Made by a program: the position numbers and the translations under genes. Source: Bactericera cockerelli (taxonomy: Eukaryota; Arthropoda; Insecta; Hemiptera; Triozidae). From it: a DNA stretch of 64,000 bases. The notes beneath the pieces are model-generated. The model was not told where the DNA came from. It ran no database searches and worked only from the letters and a program-made list of their open reading frames with translations. Below, one piece after another: positions 45,561-56,791 of the stretch. Numbering within the stretch: the first letter of the stretch is position 1; each line of letters starts with the position of its first letter. The stretch lies in contig CM044959.1 in assembly GCA_024516035.1 (NCBI GenBank), positions 16,375,441 through 16,439,440 on the forward strand, in the 5' to 3' direction.

Positions 45561-46393
45561 AGGGATTTTTATTTCTTTCTCGAAAGCCCGAAGAGGTCTC
45601 GCCGGATTGGACAGCCGACACACAAGACAGGTGCCTACTGACCCAGGGAAAGTAAGAAGGAATTTCTGCTAGTCGGGGGTATTAATTATATTCTACCATG
45701 ACGCTTTTCTAAGACTGGAACTTTTCGAGTTGAATAAAATATTTTACTCCTGCACAAAACTTACCACGAGGGTGGAAGGTGTTTTCTATTATTATTAAAT
45801 GCTTTATTAGCCCATTCTACCAGGGAAGTAGAAGTAGAGTGGCCAAAGCGCCTACAATTTATACCAAACGAGGGGATTAGCGGGTTTGAATACAACCTAC
45901 TGCATGTTTTTTTTACTTTCTTATATATTTAAAAAATCTTTTTTTTAAATAGATAAATGTTTTTTCTTTATATTTTGGGCATTTTAATTTAACAAGTTCT
46001 GTCATTCTTTTTCTAGTCAGCCTTGTCGACCAATAAGAAAGTGTTACCTTGTATACGTTACCTTGTTATTAAGTAAATAAATGAATTAAAAAAAAACAAC
46101 AACTAGGAAATTTTAGGAAGAAAACTGAGCTGGAAAGAGAAGTGGCCCAGCAGGTGTGCTGTTTAGATAAGACATCCTGCGTGAAAAGTCGCAATAAAAT
46201 AACTGCATGCCTGGAATAGCGTTAACGCGATGATTGGAATATTAGATTTGAGCAGAAGTTATTATTTTACCCTTCCTTCCCAAGGAGCATGGAAGTTTCT
46301 ATATAAAGTAGAAATTCTTATAGGTATGTGTACGTTTGTACCTATTACCTATGTACCCATTAATTAATCTACTTATTGTACCTACCTAAGAAA
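45561..46393. other. No gene seen
   Basis: AT-rich. No recognised element. Confidence 0.5.
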
Positions 46394-46536
46394 GTTATCA
46401 TATTTGTGTTAATCACTTTCGTGCTATCACAACTACTCAAACTCGCTTTATTAAATCTACGCTGAAACCGGGACTTGAACCACCGACCTCCAGGTTACAA
46501 GTCCGCCGCCTTATCGATCAAGCTACTGAGGTCGGT
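46394..46536 (-). mobile_element. SINE-B, near consensus
   Basis: Clean copy from 'gttatcatatttgtgttaat' to 'ctactgaggtcggtt'. A good reference copy. Confidence 0.92.
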
Positions 46537-46903
46537 TTTGTCAATATTAATTTCATAAATAAGTTAAATTTAAATATATATTCTGAATTTTCCATTCATT
46601 GCTTTTATTTTGAGACCAATTTCAACCCTTTAACTTCTTTTTTCACAGTACTTACTATATTGACATCAAATTCATTCGTCGACTGCGCGCCACCCTGTAT
46701 TAAAAGATTAGGAGTATTAGGACCGTCAGGACGTACTGTTTTAAGACGTTTAGACGAACAGATTTTTATTATTATTTTCGTAAATGTAATTTTCCGTGTT
46801 TCACACACACGAAAGACCTACCTATGAGAATTATTCCGGTCGGCATAGACAAAGAGAAAAAATAAAATATAGATATAGATAAACGTATTACAAATATACG
46901 TCC

Positions 46904-47287
46904 GGCTGGGGGACTATAAACAAGGAGTAGATCAGCAGTCTGGCTGGGGGACTATAAACAGGGAGTAGACCAGCAATCTAGCTGGGGGACTATAAACAGG
47001 GAGTAGACCAGCAGTCTGGCTGGGGGACTATGAACAGGGAGTAGACCAGCAGTCTGGCTCGGAGACTAAAAACAGGGAGTAGACCAGCAGTCTGGCTGGG
47101 GCACTATAAACAGAGAGTAGACCAGCAGTCTGGCTGGGGGACTATAAACAGGGAGTAGACCAGCATTAGCTTGGTTCTAGGCACCCTTGTCAATTATTAG
47201 CCTCCTTGTAAAGACAGTGGTAGAATTGCTCAGTCATTCCTCCACTGTCTGGCTACCATCGTTCACGATGACGATATCCTATGATGA
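46904..47287 (+). mobile_element. SINE-E with seven 38-bp repeats
   Basis: Units start at 46904, 46942, 46980, 47018, 47056, 47094 and 47132 (core 'ggctgggggactataaacag'). The SINE-E body follows: 'ttggttctaggcacccttgt' through 'gatgacgatatcctatgatg'. No tRNA-like head. Confidence 0.92.
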
Positions 47288-47330
47288 TCACAACTTTTAC
47301 AATCATTAAAATAATAAAAATTAAATAGGT

Positions 47331-47526
47331 ACTCTTTAGTGGAAGGTAACCACCAGGCGAGGTAAATGCTTCGAGCAATTTCTACCACCTGACCCTCAGA
47401 GTCTTATTATTATGTGGTCACAAACTCAAATTAATGAGGAAAAATTCATGCACTGGGTGGGACTCGAACCAACGGGGACCCCTCCGCTAACCGGATTACC
47501 AGACTAGAGCGTTAACCACTTCACTT
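47331..47526 (-). mobile_element. SINE-C, near full length
   Basis: Body and complete head on the reverse strand ('aagtggttaacgctctagtc', 'ctggtaatccgg', B box 'ggttcgagtccc'). Confidence 0.88.
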
Positions 47527-48149
47527 TAAAATTAATAGCTGAACCAAGTTTATTGATCCATTTACCTGACAACTCTGAAAAATATTTAAAAACTCGAAGA
47601 TGGCAAACATCCCTCAATTGCCTTGCCTCATTTATTTTTATATGCCTTAATTAATTTTACACCAATATTATTTAGGACACAGCTGAAATGATTTATGGGC
47701 ATGCAATATGGGCAATATGGGCATTGTGGGCTTATAAATATTATTCAGGTAGCCCACGTAAAAGAGTAGGTACAGGTTTTTTTTTAAGCCCTGGTGTATG
47801 CTATTTTTTCATGCCATACTTTCATTTTTCATTATTAGTTAACAACACGGAGAGATAATAATCTGCTTATTTTAGAGACTAATTAAAAATCAATACCAAC
47901 ATACATGCCAGTCGTATGTATGTACTTGCTACGTTCTAACCTTTTCGTTGTAATTACTATTGCGCTACCTTTCATGTACAATTGTACATTTATATTGTAT
48001 AGTGTATACATTGTAAGCAATGTAAGCTATTGACAGTATATTCACCCGCAACTTACTCACTGGGTAAGCAGCATGAAACATCGGAAAATCGCAGGGGTTT
48101 GAGTTTTGAGTCCCATTGATGTCAAAAATATAACACGTTCTTAAAGCTA
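47527..48149. other. No gene seen
   Basis: Short direct repeats ('gcaatatgggca' near 47706) only. Confidence 0.5.
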
Positions 48150-48294
48150 CGTATCATATTTGTGACATCACTTTCGTGATTTCACAATTACTCAAACTCA
48201 CACTGTCAAGTTTTTACCGAACTTGGGACTCAAACCACTGACCTCCAGGTTGAAGGTCCGCCACTTTGTCGATTATGCCACGGACGAGGTCGGT
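48150..48294 (-). mobile_element. SINE-B, diverged
   Basis: Recognisable tail and head, but the loop now reads 'ccttcaacctgg' on the reverse strand, and several changes flank the B box. An old copy. Confidence 0.8.
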
Positions 48295-48410
48295 AGCAGG
48301 ACCTTATGTTTATGTTATTAATTACCTAATACCTATTCTACTGAACTTCCCGTAGATTCTACTATCTACTAAACGAAACATTATTATGACGGGGAATGAC
48401 TTCTCTTTTG

Positions 48411-48605
48411 AGTAGATACAATCGCTATGTCATTCAAAGGATTTCACTCGCCAAATTGTGGGGAAACATGCAATTTACTTGTATTAAAAGACTTATAGAA
48501 GACTTTCCTTTTGACTGTTTTAAGTAGATACAATGGCTATCCCATACGAAGGATTTCACTCGCCAAATTGTGGGGAAACTTGCAAGTTACTCGCATTAAC
48601 TAAAA
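48411..48605 (+). repeat. Diverged tandem duplication, ~112-bp unit
   Basis: 'gtagatacaat', then 'aaggatttcactcgccaaat' and 'tgtggggaaac.tgcaa', occur at about 48412-48475 and 48524-48587. Confidence 0.82.
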
Positions 48606-49011
48606 TAATAGAAGAAGAATAAATGCTCGTTTCAGTTTCTTAACGTTGCAAAACTGGCGTTTAGATTGATGTTACATCAATTGATGTTACATCAAATAAG
48701 TTAAATTTAGCTTAGGAGGTGTTACAGTAATTGTAAATTTAATTATATTCAATAAATAAAGTTTTATTTCAAATTCAAAAAAAAAAAAAAAAATCAAATT
48801 CAAAATATTTTATTAACTATACAAACTTTATAGTTTTCTACATGCATGTATATATTGTATTGTCTTTGGATCTCTGACAGTTGGTGAAATTTCCAACTCT
48901 CAATTTCAACAGAGTGACGTAAGACAGTTAGATTAGAGGAAATGTCCCATTGTTTATTAATACACCACTTGACGAAGTTTTGGAAGTCTTCCCGTTGAAG
49001 GATCCACTGAA

Positions 49012-49350
49012 CATTTTTCAAGAAGACAGATGAAAGGAGGGGAGAAGGTGATGAAAGCAGGGGAGAAGAGGAAGAGGAAGTGGAAGAGGGGGAGATGGAG
49101 GAGGAAGAGGGGGAGAAGGAGAAGAAGGTGGAGGTGGAGGAGAATAAGAAGACGTTTACGGAAAAGAGACAAGATGGTAAAAATTTCATAAACACACTTC
49201 AAACTGTTTTAACTTTCTCTTCACTCTCGTCTTGCGTTTTGCTTCCTCATAAACTTTCCTCTCATACTCCTTCTTCACTTTTCACCTCCTTGTCTGTCTT
49301 CTCCTCATTTGTTTTCTTCTCGTTTTCTTTTTCCTCATATTTCTTTGCAT
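49012..49350 (+). repeat. Purine block followed by pyrimidine block
   Basis: 49027-49175 is nearly all A/G (gaggaagagg type); 49205-49345 is nearly all C/T. The halves could pair imperfectly. The opposing ORFs (48957-49202 reverse, 49080-49361 forward) are low-complexity artefacts. Confidence 0.75.
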
Positions 49351-49565
49351 TGTCCCAGTAGCTCAGTGGTAAAGGCGGCACTTTGTGTATCCAGAAGTTC
49401 TAGAGGTCGTGGGTTCGAAACCCAGCCGGGACATGACAACATGACAAATTATCCTCCCATTTGGGATTTTAACCATATAATAATGTGTTTTAAGCTCACT
49501 GCTGGAATAATGGGACTTTAATTGTCCTTATCGGGCAGTATAAAAAAGGCGATATTATTATTTAT
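49351..49565 (+). mobile_element. SINE-D, full length
   Basis: 'cccagtagctcagtggtaaa', B box 'gggttcgaaaccc', body, 'aaaggcgatattattattta'. 'acatgacaacatgacaa' is a small internal duplication. Confidence 0.9.
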
Positions 49566-49953
49566 TCCTATTCCTAATATTCCACTCGTGTCCCTTTTTC
49601 TTCCTTCTCATACATTATTTTCTTCATCATTTTTCTTTTCTATCGATTCTTCATGTTTTCTATCGGTCTTTTCTTTCTCTTGTTCCTTCGTCTCCCACTT
49701 ATCCTCTCTTTCTTCTTCATCCTTTCTATCTTCTATTTCTTTTTCTACGCTTCTTGTTAATGCTCCTCAGTATAAGAGTATAATAGTTCATCGTCTTTAT
49801 GTATTACTTTTGCTTCTTATTTTTACTAAATTTTATAATAATACCTTCTTCTTTTCTTCCCCGCATATTTTTAAGTATACCCTTTAGGGATGTTATTTTT
49901 CTTTACAATTCAATTGTAATACTCTTGCAGGTTTTTATTCTTCCCTCTTTCCC
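49566..49953 (+). repeat. Pyrimidine-rich stretch
   Basis: T/C-dominated + strand, no clear period. The 121-codon Ser/Phe-rich ORF at 49522-49887 starts inside the SINE and is not a gene. Confidence 0.65.
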
Positions 49954-49967
49954 TCTTTCATTTGTTT

Positions 49968-50127
49968 ACCATCCTCAGTAGCTCAATCCATAAGGCGGCG
50001 GACTTGTAACCCTGAGGTCGGTGGTTCAAGTCCCGGTTTCACCATAGATCTAGTAAATTGAGTTCGAGTATAGTTGTGATATATTATAACAAAAGTGATT
50101 AACACGAATATGATAACCAACTTTAAT
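49968..50127 (+). mobile_element. SINE-B with perfect 14-bp TSD
   Basis: tctttcatttgttt at 49954-49967 and 50128-50141. The head reads 'agtagctcaatccataaggc', loop 'cttgtaaccctg', B box 'gttcaagtccc'. Confidence 0.92.
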
Positions 50128-50141
50128 TCTTTCATTTGTTT

Positions 50142-50620
50142 GGCTTCCTTCTTCTCTTCTCTTATGTTTTCTTTTATCTATTTTACTTATTACCATTCTT
50201 CCAGCTTCTTAATCTTCTCTCTCTCCTTTTCCTTTTCTCTAGCCACCTCTCTTACTTCTCCTTGACATCTTCTATCCCTCCCCCCCTCTCTTTTAGAATA
50301 AGACTCATGGAAAATTTCCTGCCACTTGTCTGAAAGTTGAGCTTTTAGTTTTCGCCAACGTACAAGTCACAAGTAGTGTCTTCCCCGAGTTATCTTATCT
50401 CAACTTGAGTTCTCTTCATTCCAAGTTTAATTTAATTACGGGCGTCACTCCTCTGTTTCCTCTCTTCGCAAAGTTCACTGGCGTCTCAGGGTAAGTTGTT
50501 CAACTAGAAAGAATAATAATAATAATTTCGGGTTGAATGGTGAAGATTCAACCTTCCCATTCAATAATGAACGGGATGACTGTCAAATGTTCCACATTTG
50601 ACGGTCTTCCGTAAAAAAAA
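50142..50620. other. C/T-rich DNA, then two small hairpins
   Basis: 50142-50300 is pyrimidine-rich. 50529-50551 (ggttgaat/attcaacc) and 50581-50602 (gtcaaatgt/acatttgac) are short stems lying just before the SINE-F. Confidence 0.6.
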
Positions 50621-50783
50621 GCGTGCGATTAGCTCAGTGGTTAAGCACTCGCTTGCCATGCGGAAGGTCACGGGTTCGATCAGGCCACACCACAGACCAC
50701 AAGCGTCTATACAGTAGCTCCTGTTTCATGGCTACGAAATAAAAACGGCTGTGAAACACTCATCTTTCATAAATAAATAAAAT
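50621..50783 (+). mobile_element. SINE-F with tRNA-like head
   Basis: Head 'gattagctcagtggttaagc', anticodon-arm text 'gcttgccatgcgg', B box 'cgggttcgatcagg', then the body shared with 1324-1450 and an A-rich (aaat)n end. Most complete copy of the family. Confidence 0.8.
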
Positions 50784-51728
50784 TGTTGGTTTAGTATGTT
50801 TATTACCTTAGAGAAATGAGGAAAAATTCATTATTTGAAATATTTGAGATTCAAATACACAAATTCCCTGACTATTCTTTTTAGAAGCCTGGCTTATTAT
50901 TAATTTGACCATTCAAAAATGAAGATTGTTCTTACTATACCCTCGATAGTAAGCAAAAGACATTTAAAAACATGAGAAGTATGTACAAGCAAAGAAAACT
51001 ATTAGGTAACTAGGGCACAAGAAACTATTAGGTTTAATTAGTAAAAATAGCTCCCCTAGGCTAAATTAAAAAAAAAAATGCAACAGAACTTTCAATCCAC
51101 ATTAGCCTTTGGATTTTCTGTGCCCACTATAAGAAGTGTATTGTTCCAAGAGGGCTTGGCGTGTAGAAGGGAAATATCATTAAGAAATGTTTCAGGTTTA
51201 GAATAAATATTAATCAGATCTCCACCTGCCTAATTTAATACGCTGTGCTTTCCACGGGCAAAGTTATGAGGTATGTGTAGGCACATGACGGCAATGTATA
51301 CCACCGGCGAGGCGGTTATTTTTTTATGTAGACAAGTGTACACTCTAAAGGATTCAACAGAACTTTATAATTAAAAAAGCCCCTGTGATTAGACTCATTA
51401 GGAAGACTTGTATAGGTACTGAAATAATTGGTATTGTATTTTGTTCGTAAAACTGCCTTTAATCACCATAAGAGTCCTTCGTTTCCTGTAGAAGGGTCTT
51501 TTCACCTCAAATTGATTTGCAATTTTTGTAAGAAAACAATAATTTACTAAATGAAAGTTGTCAATATTCCAGAACCTAAAGTAAATTTGGACCTACTTTT
51601 ATCAAAGATATTGAATTACCATAATCAGTCACAAAGTAAAATTGTGAAGTACTTTCATGGGAGCGTGGAATGAGTTCATGCTTTTAAAATCTCTACCGAG
51701 TCCGAAAAGTCTGCACATCTATCTTCTA
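50784..51728. other. No gene seen
   Basis: AT-rich DNA without a recognised element. Confidence 0.5.
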
Positions 51729-51952
51729 TCTATACTTATAAAAGAGAGTTTCACTCTCTGATTCATCACTGTTTCTCCGAACTGGTAAGTCCTAGGAAGC
51801 TGAAATTTGGTAGGTAGCTTTGTCTTATAGCCGAGATGTGCAGTAAGACGGGATTTTTTTAAATTCCCACTACAACACCTGCCATTGGCGAAAAAAGATT
51901 TTTTGCTTTCACGGCCATGCCTCGGCCCGCAAAGCGGGCGACAGCCCGCTAG
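51729..51952 (+). mobile_element. Non-autonomous Helitron, 224 bp
   Basis: 5' TCTATACTTATAAAAGAG preceded by A at 51728. The 3' end has the stem 'ccgc-aaag-cggg', then 'cgacagcccg', CTAG and a T at 51953. Same terminal plan as 16829-17071 but a different interior. Confidence 0.85.
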
Positions 51953-52333
51953 TTGTTCATAAAAAAGGCATCTTAATATTATTCTATTCTACAGTAGGTA
52001 TACAAAGTTTCCTTATGATTTGTTTCCCATTTGAACTCCATTTGTTGTAATACTCGTACTGTGTCAGAAAACATAATCTTTTATGATCTCGCTTTCTTTC
52101 TTGTTCGAAGCTATCGAAAGCTATTCCTGAGCAGTTGCTGCAAAGGCTGGGTACTGAGGAGGCATAAAACTCCCATTCCCGGGGAATTGAACGTGTATTG
52201 ACAGCAATATTATGACGCACAATATGGTGCTCTGGAAGTTTATTTACAAACGTTTACAAAGATTATGGAATAGTGTACTACATGTTACTTCCTTGTGTAC
52301 TACATGTTACAAAGGTTACCTTATGAACAACTA

Positions 52334-52513
52334 CAGTCGAACCTGGATATAAAAGAACACAAGGGAAAGAGCAAAAATTCTATTATGAAGAGGTTTCTAA
52401 TATAACCAGTTCTCTATTACACTTAAACAGGTGACGCAGGGACCTCAGATTTTCTCTATCATATATAAAGAATTTTCTATTACATCCGAGTCCATTACAT
52501 ACAGGTTCGACTG
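52334..52513. mobile_element. Pogo/Tc1-like MITE, 180 bp
   Basis: CAGTCGAACCTG at 52334 and its reverse complement at 52502-52513, flanked on both sides by TA (52332-52333 and 52514-52515). The outermost 17 bp including flanks, ctacagtcgaacctg plus 2 bases, are nearly perfect. No ORF. Confidence 0.85.
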
Positions 52514-52979
52514 TAGAAACATGAAGAGAATAAATCCTTTCTATTCTAAGCTCTTGTCTACTTTAATAATAACTATTTTTAGATTTTAAAGATTTTTTAT
52601 CGATTTTTCATATTCAAGCTGATAGCGGGTATATGTCCGAAAAATTAATTTTTAAAAAAGGAGGTTTTCTGGAAGATTCCCCTTTCCAGCAAAAAAGAAA
52701 GAAAGAAAAATCTCATTTTCTTGGATATAAATATTTAATATTTTTTTTTTTGAGCGATAATATTTATTCATTGTGTGTGGGGCATGATATGTTTTTAGGG
52801 ACAAGGGGTTTTATGTAGGGAGGGAGAGTAGCCCCCCCCCTCAACCCTCACCCTTCCGTAGTATGGGCAGAGATGAATGGAGAAGGGTTGTCCAAAAAGT
52901 CACGTATAGTTTTTGCAAGTGGGTTGAGAAAATCGAGTGTGTACATAAATGTACGTATTTACCATACAATACACACACT
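52514..52979. other. No gene seen
   Basis: AT-rich, then a C-run near 52833. The 61-codon ORF 52633-52818 has no known domain. Confidence 0.5.
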
Positions 52980-53050
52980 AACCGACCTCAGCAGCTTGAT
53001 CGATATGGCAGGGGACTTGTAACCTGGAGGTCGGTGGTTCAAGTACCGGT
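52980..53050 (+). mobile_element. SINE-B head, 3' truncated
   Basis: 'accgacctcagcagcttgat', loop 'cttgtaacc', B box 'ggttcaagtaccgg', then unrelated text. Confidence 0.85.
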
Positions 53051-53185
53051 GGTTCTCCAATTTAAAATAACCCAAGAATTGGTATCAAATCATCAATGTC
53101 CAGCACGACCAACAGAGGTTAGACTTTCGAAAATACCTAACGAAAATACCTAAAATACGTAGGTACCTACAAACGCTATTTGTGG

Positions 53186-53235
53186 TCAACCCAGGCTGAG
53201 TGAGGTTTTTGAGGGTATTTAATGTACCTATCAGA
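53186..53235 (+). mobile_element. SINE-A scrap
   Basis: 'caacccaggctgagtgaggt' only. Confidence 0.55.
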
Positions 53236-53302
53236 ATCCCGAGTGACCTACGATGACAGATAATAAGCAAAATTAGGAGCTAGAAAGAAATAGACAGTGA
53301 AT

Positions 53303-53497
53303 ATTACTATTATTATTATTATTAAACAATTTTTTAATAAGGACATAATATGTACAAACAGTAATTATTACAAATTAATATACACAATTGGAATAGTAAA
53401 AAAGAAAAACAGAAAATAAATGGAAAAATACATACAGATGTCCTGACGAAAGGGTAGGGTTATTGCCTTTGGCAATCTCTTCTACCCAACACTTATG
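53303..53497 (-). mobile_element. Family G retroposon tail
   Basis: Starts in (att)n; reverse strand reads 'gttgggtagaagagattgcc' at the far end. Same layout as 10012-10208. Confidence 0.75.
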
Positions 53498-54204
53498 AGT
53501 GTCTTTCACGTGCTTATAGAAGATGATTTTCAAACAAATTTTCCACCAACTTTCAAAGCTTTATTCCTCTATCCTCTTCTTCACGTAAATGTTTCCTACA
53601 TGAAAGCACATTAAGCTGTTATCTTCAGTAACGAGAATATGATAAACTTTTCCATGGCACTCCTTCGCTAGGAGTTTTTTCTCTCAAAAATACTTAACTG
53701 ATAAGGGAAGTATTACCCATGTAATTCAGTGGGTATTATATTGTGTTGTATGTGGTAGACTGACTTCCTATTTTTCTCGCTCTAAAGTCACTTTAAACTT
53801 TTTTTTCGTAAGGAAAATAATCGCTTATTTTTCATACAAGGTGGTTCAAAAAATGCTTTCACAAAGAGTATTTTTTTGTGTGTGGAATGAGAACTATGAA
53901 AAGCTTACGGGTGGTATGGAATAAAGTAGATTTAATATGATTTATACATTACATTACATGTAGGTAATATTACGAGTATTATAATAAGACCATAATAATT
54001 TAAATAAATACCTAAACAATACAGTTCATCAGTATTGTTGTTATCTATACTTAATTTCTTTTCAAGATATTAAATTAGAAACAAGGGTTTTATGTTCCCT
54101 TCTATAATAGCAGGAGACTTACAAACCAGGTACCGTCAAAGAATACTCAAGCCTGAATTGGGCTGGGAATAGCCAACATCACGAGAGTTCGAAACTAATA
54201 TCAC
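53498..54204. other. Mostly featureless; SINE-A scrap
   Basis: 54118-54200 resembles the diverged SINE-A at 20265-20350 ('gggaatagccaacatcacga'). Otherwise AT-rich. Confidence 0.5.
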
Positions 54205-54456
54205 AATTGAAGGCCTTGCTCAAAAAACGAGCTATATGCAGTTATCATCAAAATTGTTATTTTCAGGTCATTAATCAACCAGACGACGTTGTCACGTTGT
54301 CCAGCTATTTGTCATATCATACGGTCCGTTTTTGTACACTTATAACTATCGGAGAGCCAGCGGCTCTTCACCAATGAATGTGACCCCGAAACCCTCGAAA
54401 ACGCGATTTTGAAAAAAAATCTCAGATAGCTCGTTTTCTCAGCAAGGCCTTCAATT
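54205..54456. mobile_element. MITE-like inverted repeat, 31-bp arms
   Basis: 54205-54235 and 54426-54456 are reverse complements at 29 of 31 bases (outer text aattgaaggccttgctca). Interior 190 bp, no ORF. No clear target duplication. Confidence 0.7.
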
Positions 54457-55024
54457 CACCAAGCAAGTTCTATCCTCACTGGGCGTTTCAGTAATTTTAC
54501 GAGGACCGTTTTAAGTATTTAAGTTCAATCGAAGAAGTTTATGGACATTTTTTTAAAATAGTGGGTACCAACCTCGACGCCATATTAAGATAAATAATTA
54601 ATGTATGTAAGCTTTTTGTAGCAAAAATATTCCTATATAACTAAATTTCTTGAATAAATAATTCACCAACATAAATGTAGGTATCACATGGACACTGAAC
54701 TCTGTTAGGTGAAAACACCCTGTATCTTACATTTCTGAGATGATTTTCATGCGTGCTTTTGTAACAACGTATCTCTCCCTTTAGTATTGTGGCAAAATAT
54801 TTAGTCTTATCACAAAGACATTTAGAAACAGTGCCGGAGATAATATTGCAAGTAGCTATGGGGACCAAAAGAAATCTAGTCATTGAAAAATATACGTTGT
54901 CTACTCCAGCTAAAAGATCGTTTCTTTTATATTTTTTTATACCGAAAAATAGGTAATACCTAAAATGTAGTATCTGAAGCGTGTAAGAATTAATATTTAC
55001 GATTACTCTTTTAAACGATCAATC

Positions 55025-55275
55025 TGCCGCACCATCAAAAAAATATCTATCGTTAGTCATGAGGGCCATGTACTTGGCTATTTAGATACACCAGAAGGAC
55101 AAATACCCAGAGGTAGACCTGGATCAAGGTGGTGGGACAAAACAATGGAAGACATGAGAATCCTAAATATCAGAGTTGAAAACGCTTATGATCGTTTGAA
55201 ATGGAGGCACAATGTTGGCGAGGCCAAATGCCGAATGAGGCATGTGTGGTCATGGATGTAAGTAAGTAAGTGTGG
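55025..55275 (+). pseudogene. 5'-truncated LINE: RT C-terminal tail
   Basis: An open frame of 65 codons from 55064 to a stop at 55259-55261 encodes GHVLGYLDTP, then RGRPGSRWWDKTMEDM and AYDRLKWRHNV. This is the usual C-terminal end of non-LTR retrotransposon ORF2 (GHV...RGRP...RW.D...DR..WR). A (gtaa)n tail follows. The frame is intact but the rest of the protein is missing, so it is dead on arrival. Confidence 0.75.
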
Positions 55276-55856
55276 AGAAGTACGAGCAAACGGCTAGTGT
55301 AATGCACACTTTCATAATATTCATATAGATTCCATTCTACCCTTAACATGTAACAATGTTGAGGCAATAGTAAACTTATTGAATTTTTGATTCATTGATA
55401 TTGAACAAGCAAAGCACGTAGTCACAAGACATCCAATATCATACGGTGGTTTCCTCGAATACCGGGTGGAGCAGGAATATAGAGCCATAATATATCTATA
55501 CCTATGCTGATACTGGGACCCTGTTGTGTAGTGGTAAGGTTCTCGTCTGATAGGCTTGAGGACCAGTGCGAATCCCGGTTAACGGGATATGGAAACATGA
55601 AAAACTTGTAAATATCGATACCTCTAAAACTGGAAGCGTTCCCTTAAAATCAGTCTCATTCCTATGATTGTGACAGAGTATTGAGTCGTGGATAATTTAT
55701 TAGAAACACAAGATGTAATATTTGTAATATACATCTTCCTTGCTTTCATCCCATATCAGCTTATGTTGATTTTGGGGTCGGCATTTTTCAACCTCATGGT
55801 TGAGGTTGGTAGGGTGGAGCATGTTTTTATGGCTGGATGCCATTCCTAACGTCAAC
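55276..55856. other. No gene; one tRNA-like stretch
   Basis: 55509-55580 has an A-box-like 'tgtgtagtggtaagg' and a B-box-like 'gtgcgaatccc', but no clean cloverleaf. It is likely a SINE head of another family. Confidence 0.45.
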
Positions 55857-56098
55857 GATTCTTTTTGGTTTTAATGTCGTCATCATTACGGGGGTGTTAC
55901 CCTCCATTCGCTGGAAATCGTACCAGCTGCGCACATTGACCTCACCCAGCCTTTGTAGGGCCGGAAATGCCAGCCTCACCTCACGTGTTTGCAGGGAACA
56001 GAATTTTCTACGAAAAGTCTGATCCAACCGGGGAGAACTCCGGATCTCTGGACTTCGGGCAGTAGTCACAACCGTTATGCCACGGAGTCTGGCTTGTT
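55857..56098 (-). mobile_element. SINE-A, full length
   Basis: Contains both ends: head 'gactccgtggcataacggtt' (reverse), loop region, degenerate B box, body and 3' end 'gacgacattaaaaccaa'. About 240 bp; use it as the family reference. The ORFs on both strands across it are artefacts. Confidence 0.9.
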
Positions 56099-56791
56099 AG
56101 AAACACAATAATCTACATAAATATTGTTAGTTGATACCCATAAATAAAAAAATGTACAACTTTGTTAGTCTTCACTTCATGGTATGCTTTCTTAAGATCT
56201 TTTTCCTAAGACAGTCGAATAATTTCATGTAAGATATTTTGGTTCCAAGGAATGAGTCACCCAGTAACAAATAGTAAGTAAGGAAAGCTGGATTATACAG
56301 GGATACCAATGAGGAATATTAACTACACTGGGATAGAATACATCTGGTGCTCTCCAGATTACATTGCTTTATACGAGTTACGTGTCTGTGTCATATAAAC
56401 CGGCATTTAGAGCTCATTTTTATAAAACGAGAATTTCATTTTTAGGAAAACAAGCATTTCTGTGTCATAGAATTCTTTTTGCGTCCTTAAAGCGACCATC
56501 ATCAGACAGATTTATTATTAAGCTTTTTACACTTTCATGTTTGAACCTCTGGGTGCGTGAGATTTTCCACAAAAGGAATCGAAACTCAATTTTTATTCAA
56601 TGATATTATCAGACATAACTAACCGCTGATATAAATGATCTGATGTGATTGGTTGAAACTCTCACTATAATAGAGAGGGTATGTGAGGCAAAACAGGTTT
56701 AGATTAATATAATCCTATTTCATAATTCGGACCTCGTCAGTGTTTCTCATACTGGACATCTTCAAATTAGCGGTTTCCAAACACGCACCAC
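56099..56791. other. No gene seen
   Basis: AT-rich intron DNA. Confidence 0.5.

Noticed and set aside
48800..49361. 131-codon reverse ORF and 93-codon forward ORF
   Set aside because: They overlap each other in low-complexity purine/pyrimidine blocks and show no domain.
49522..49887. 121-codon ORF
   Set aside because: Starts inside a SINE-D and continues through T/C-rich DNA.
55509..55580. Possible standalone tRNA
   Set aside because: Box-like motifs without a consistent cloverleaf; more likely a single SINE head.
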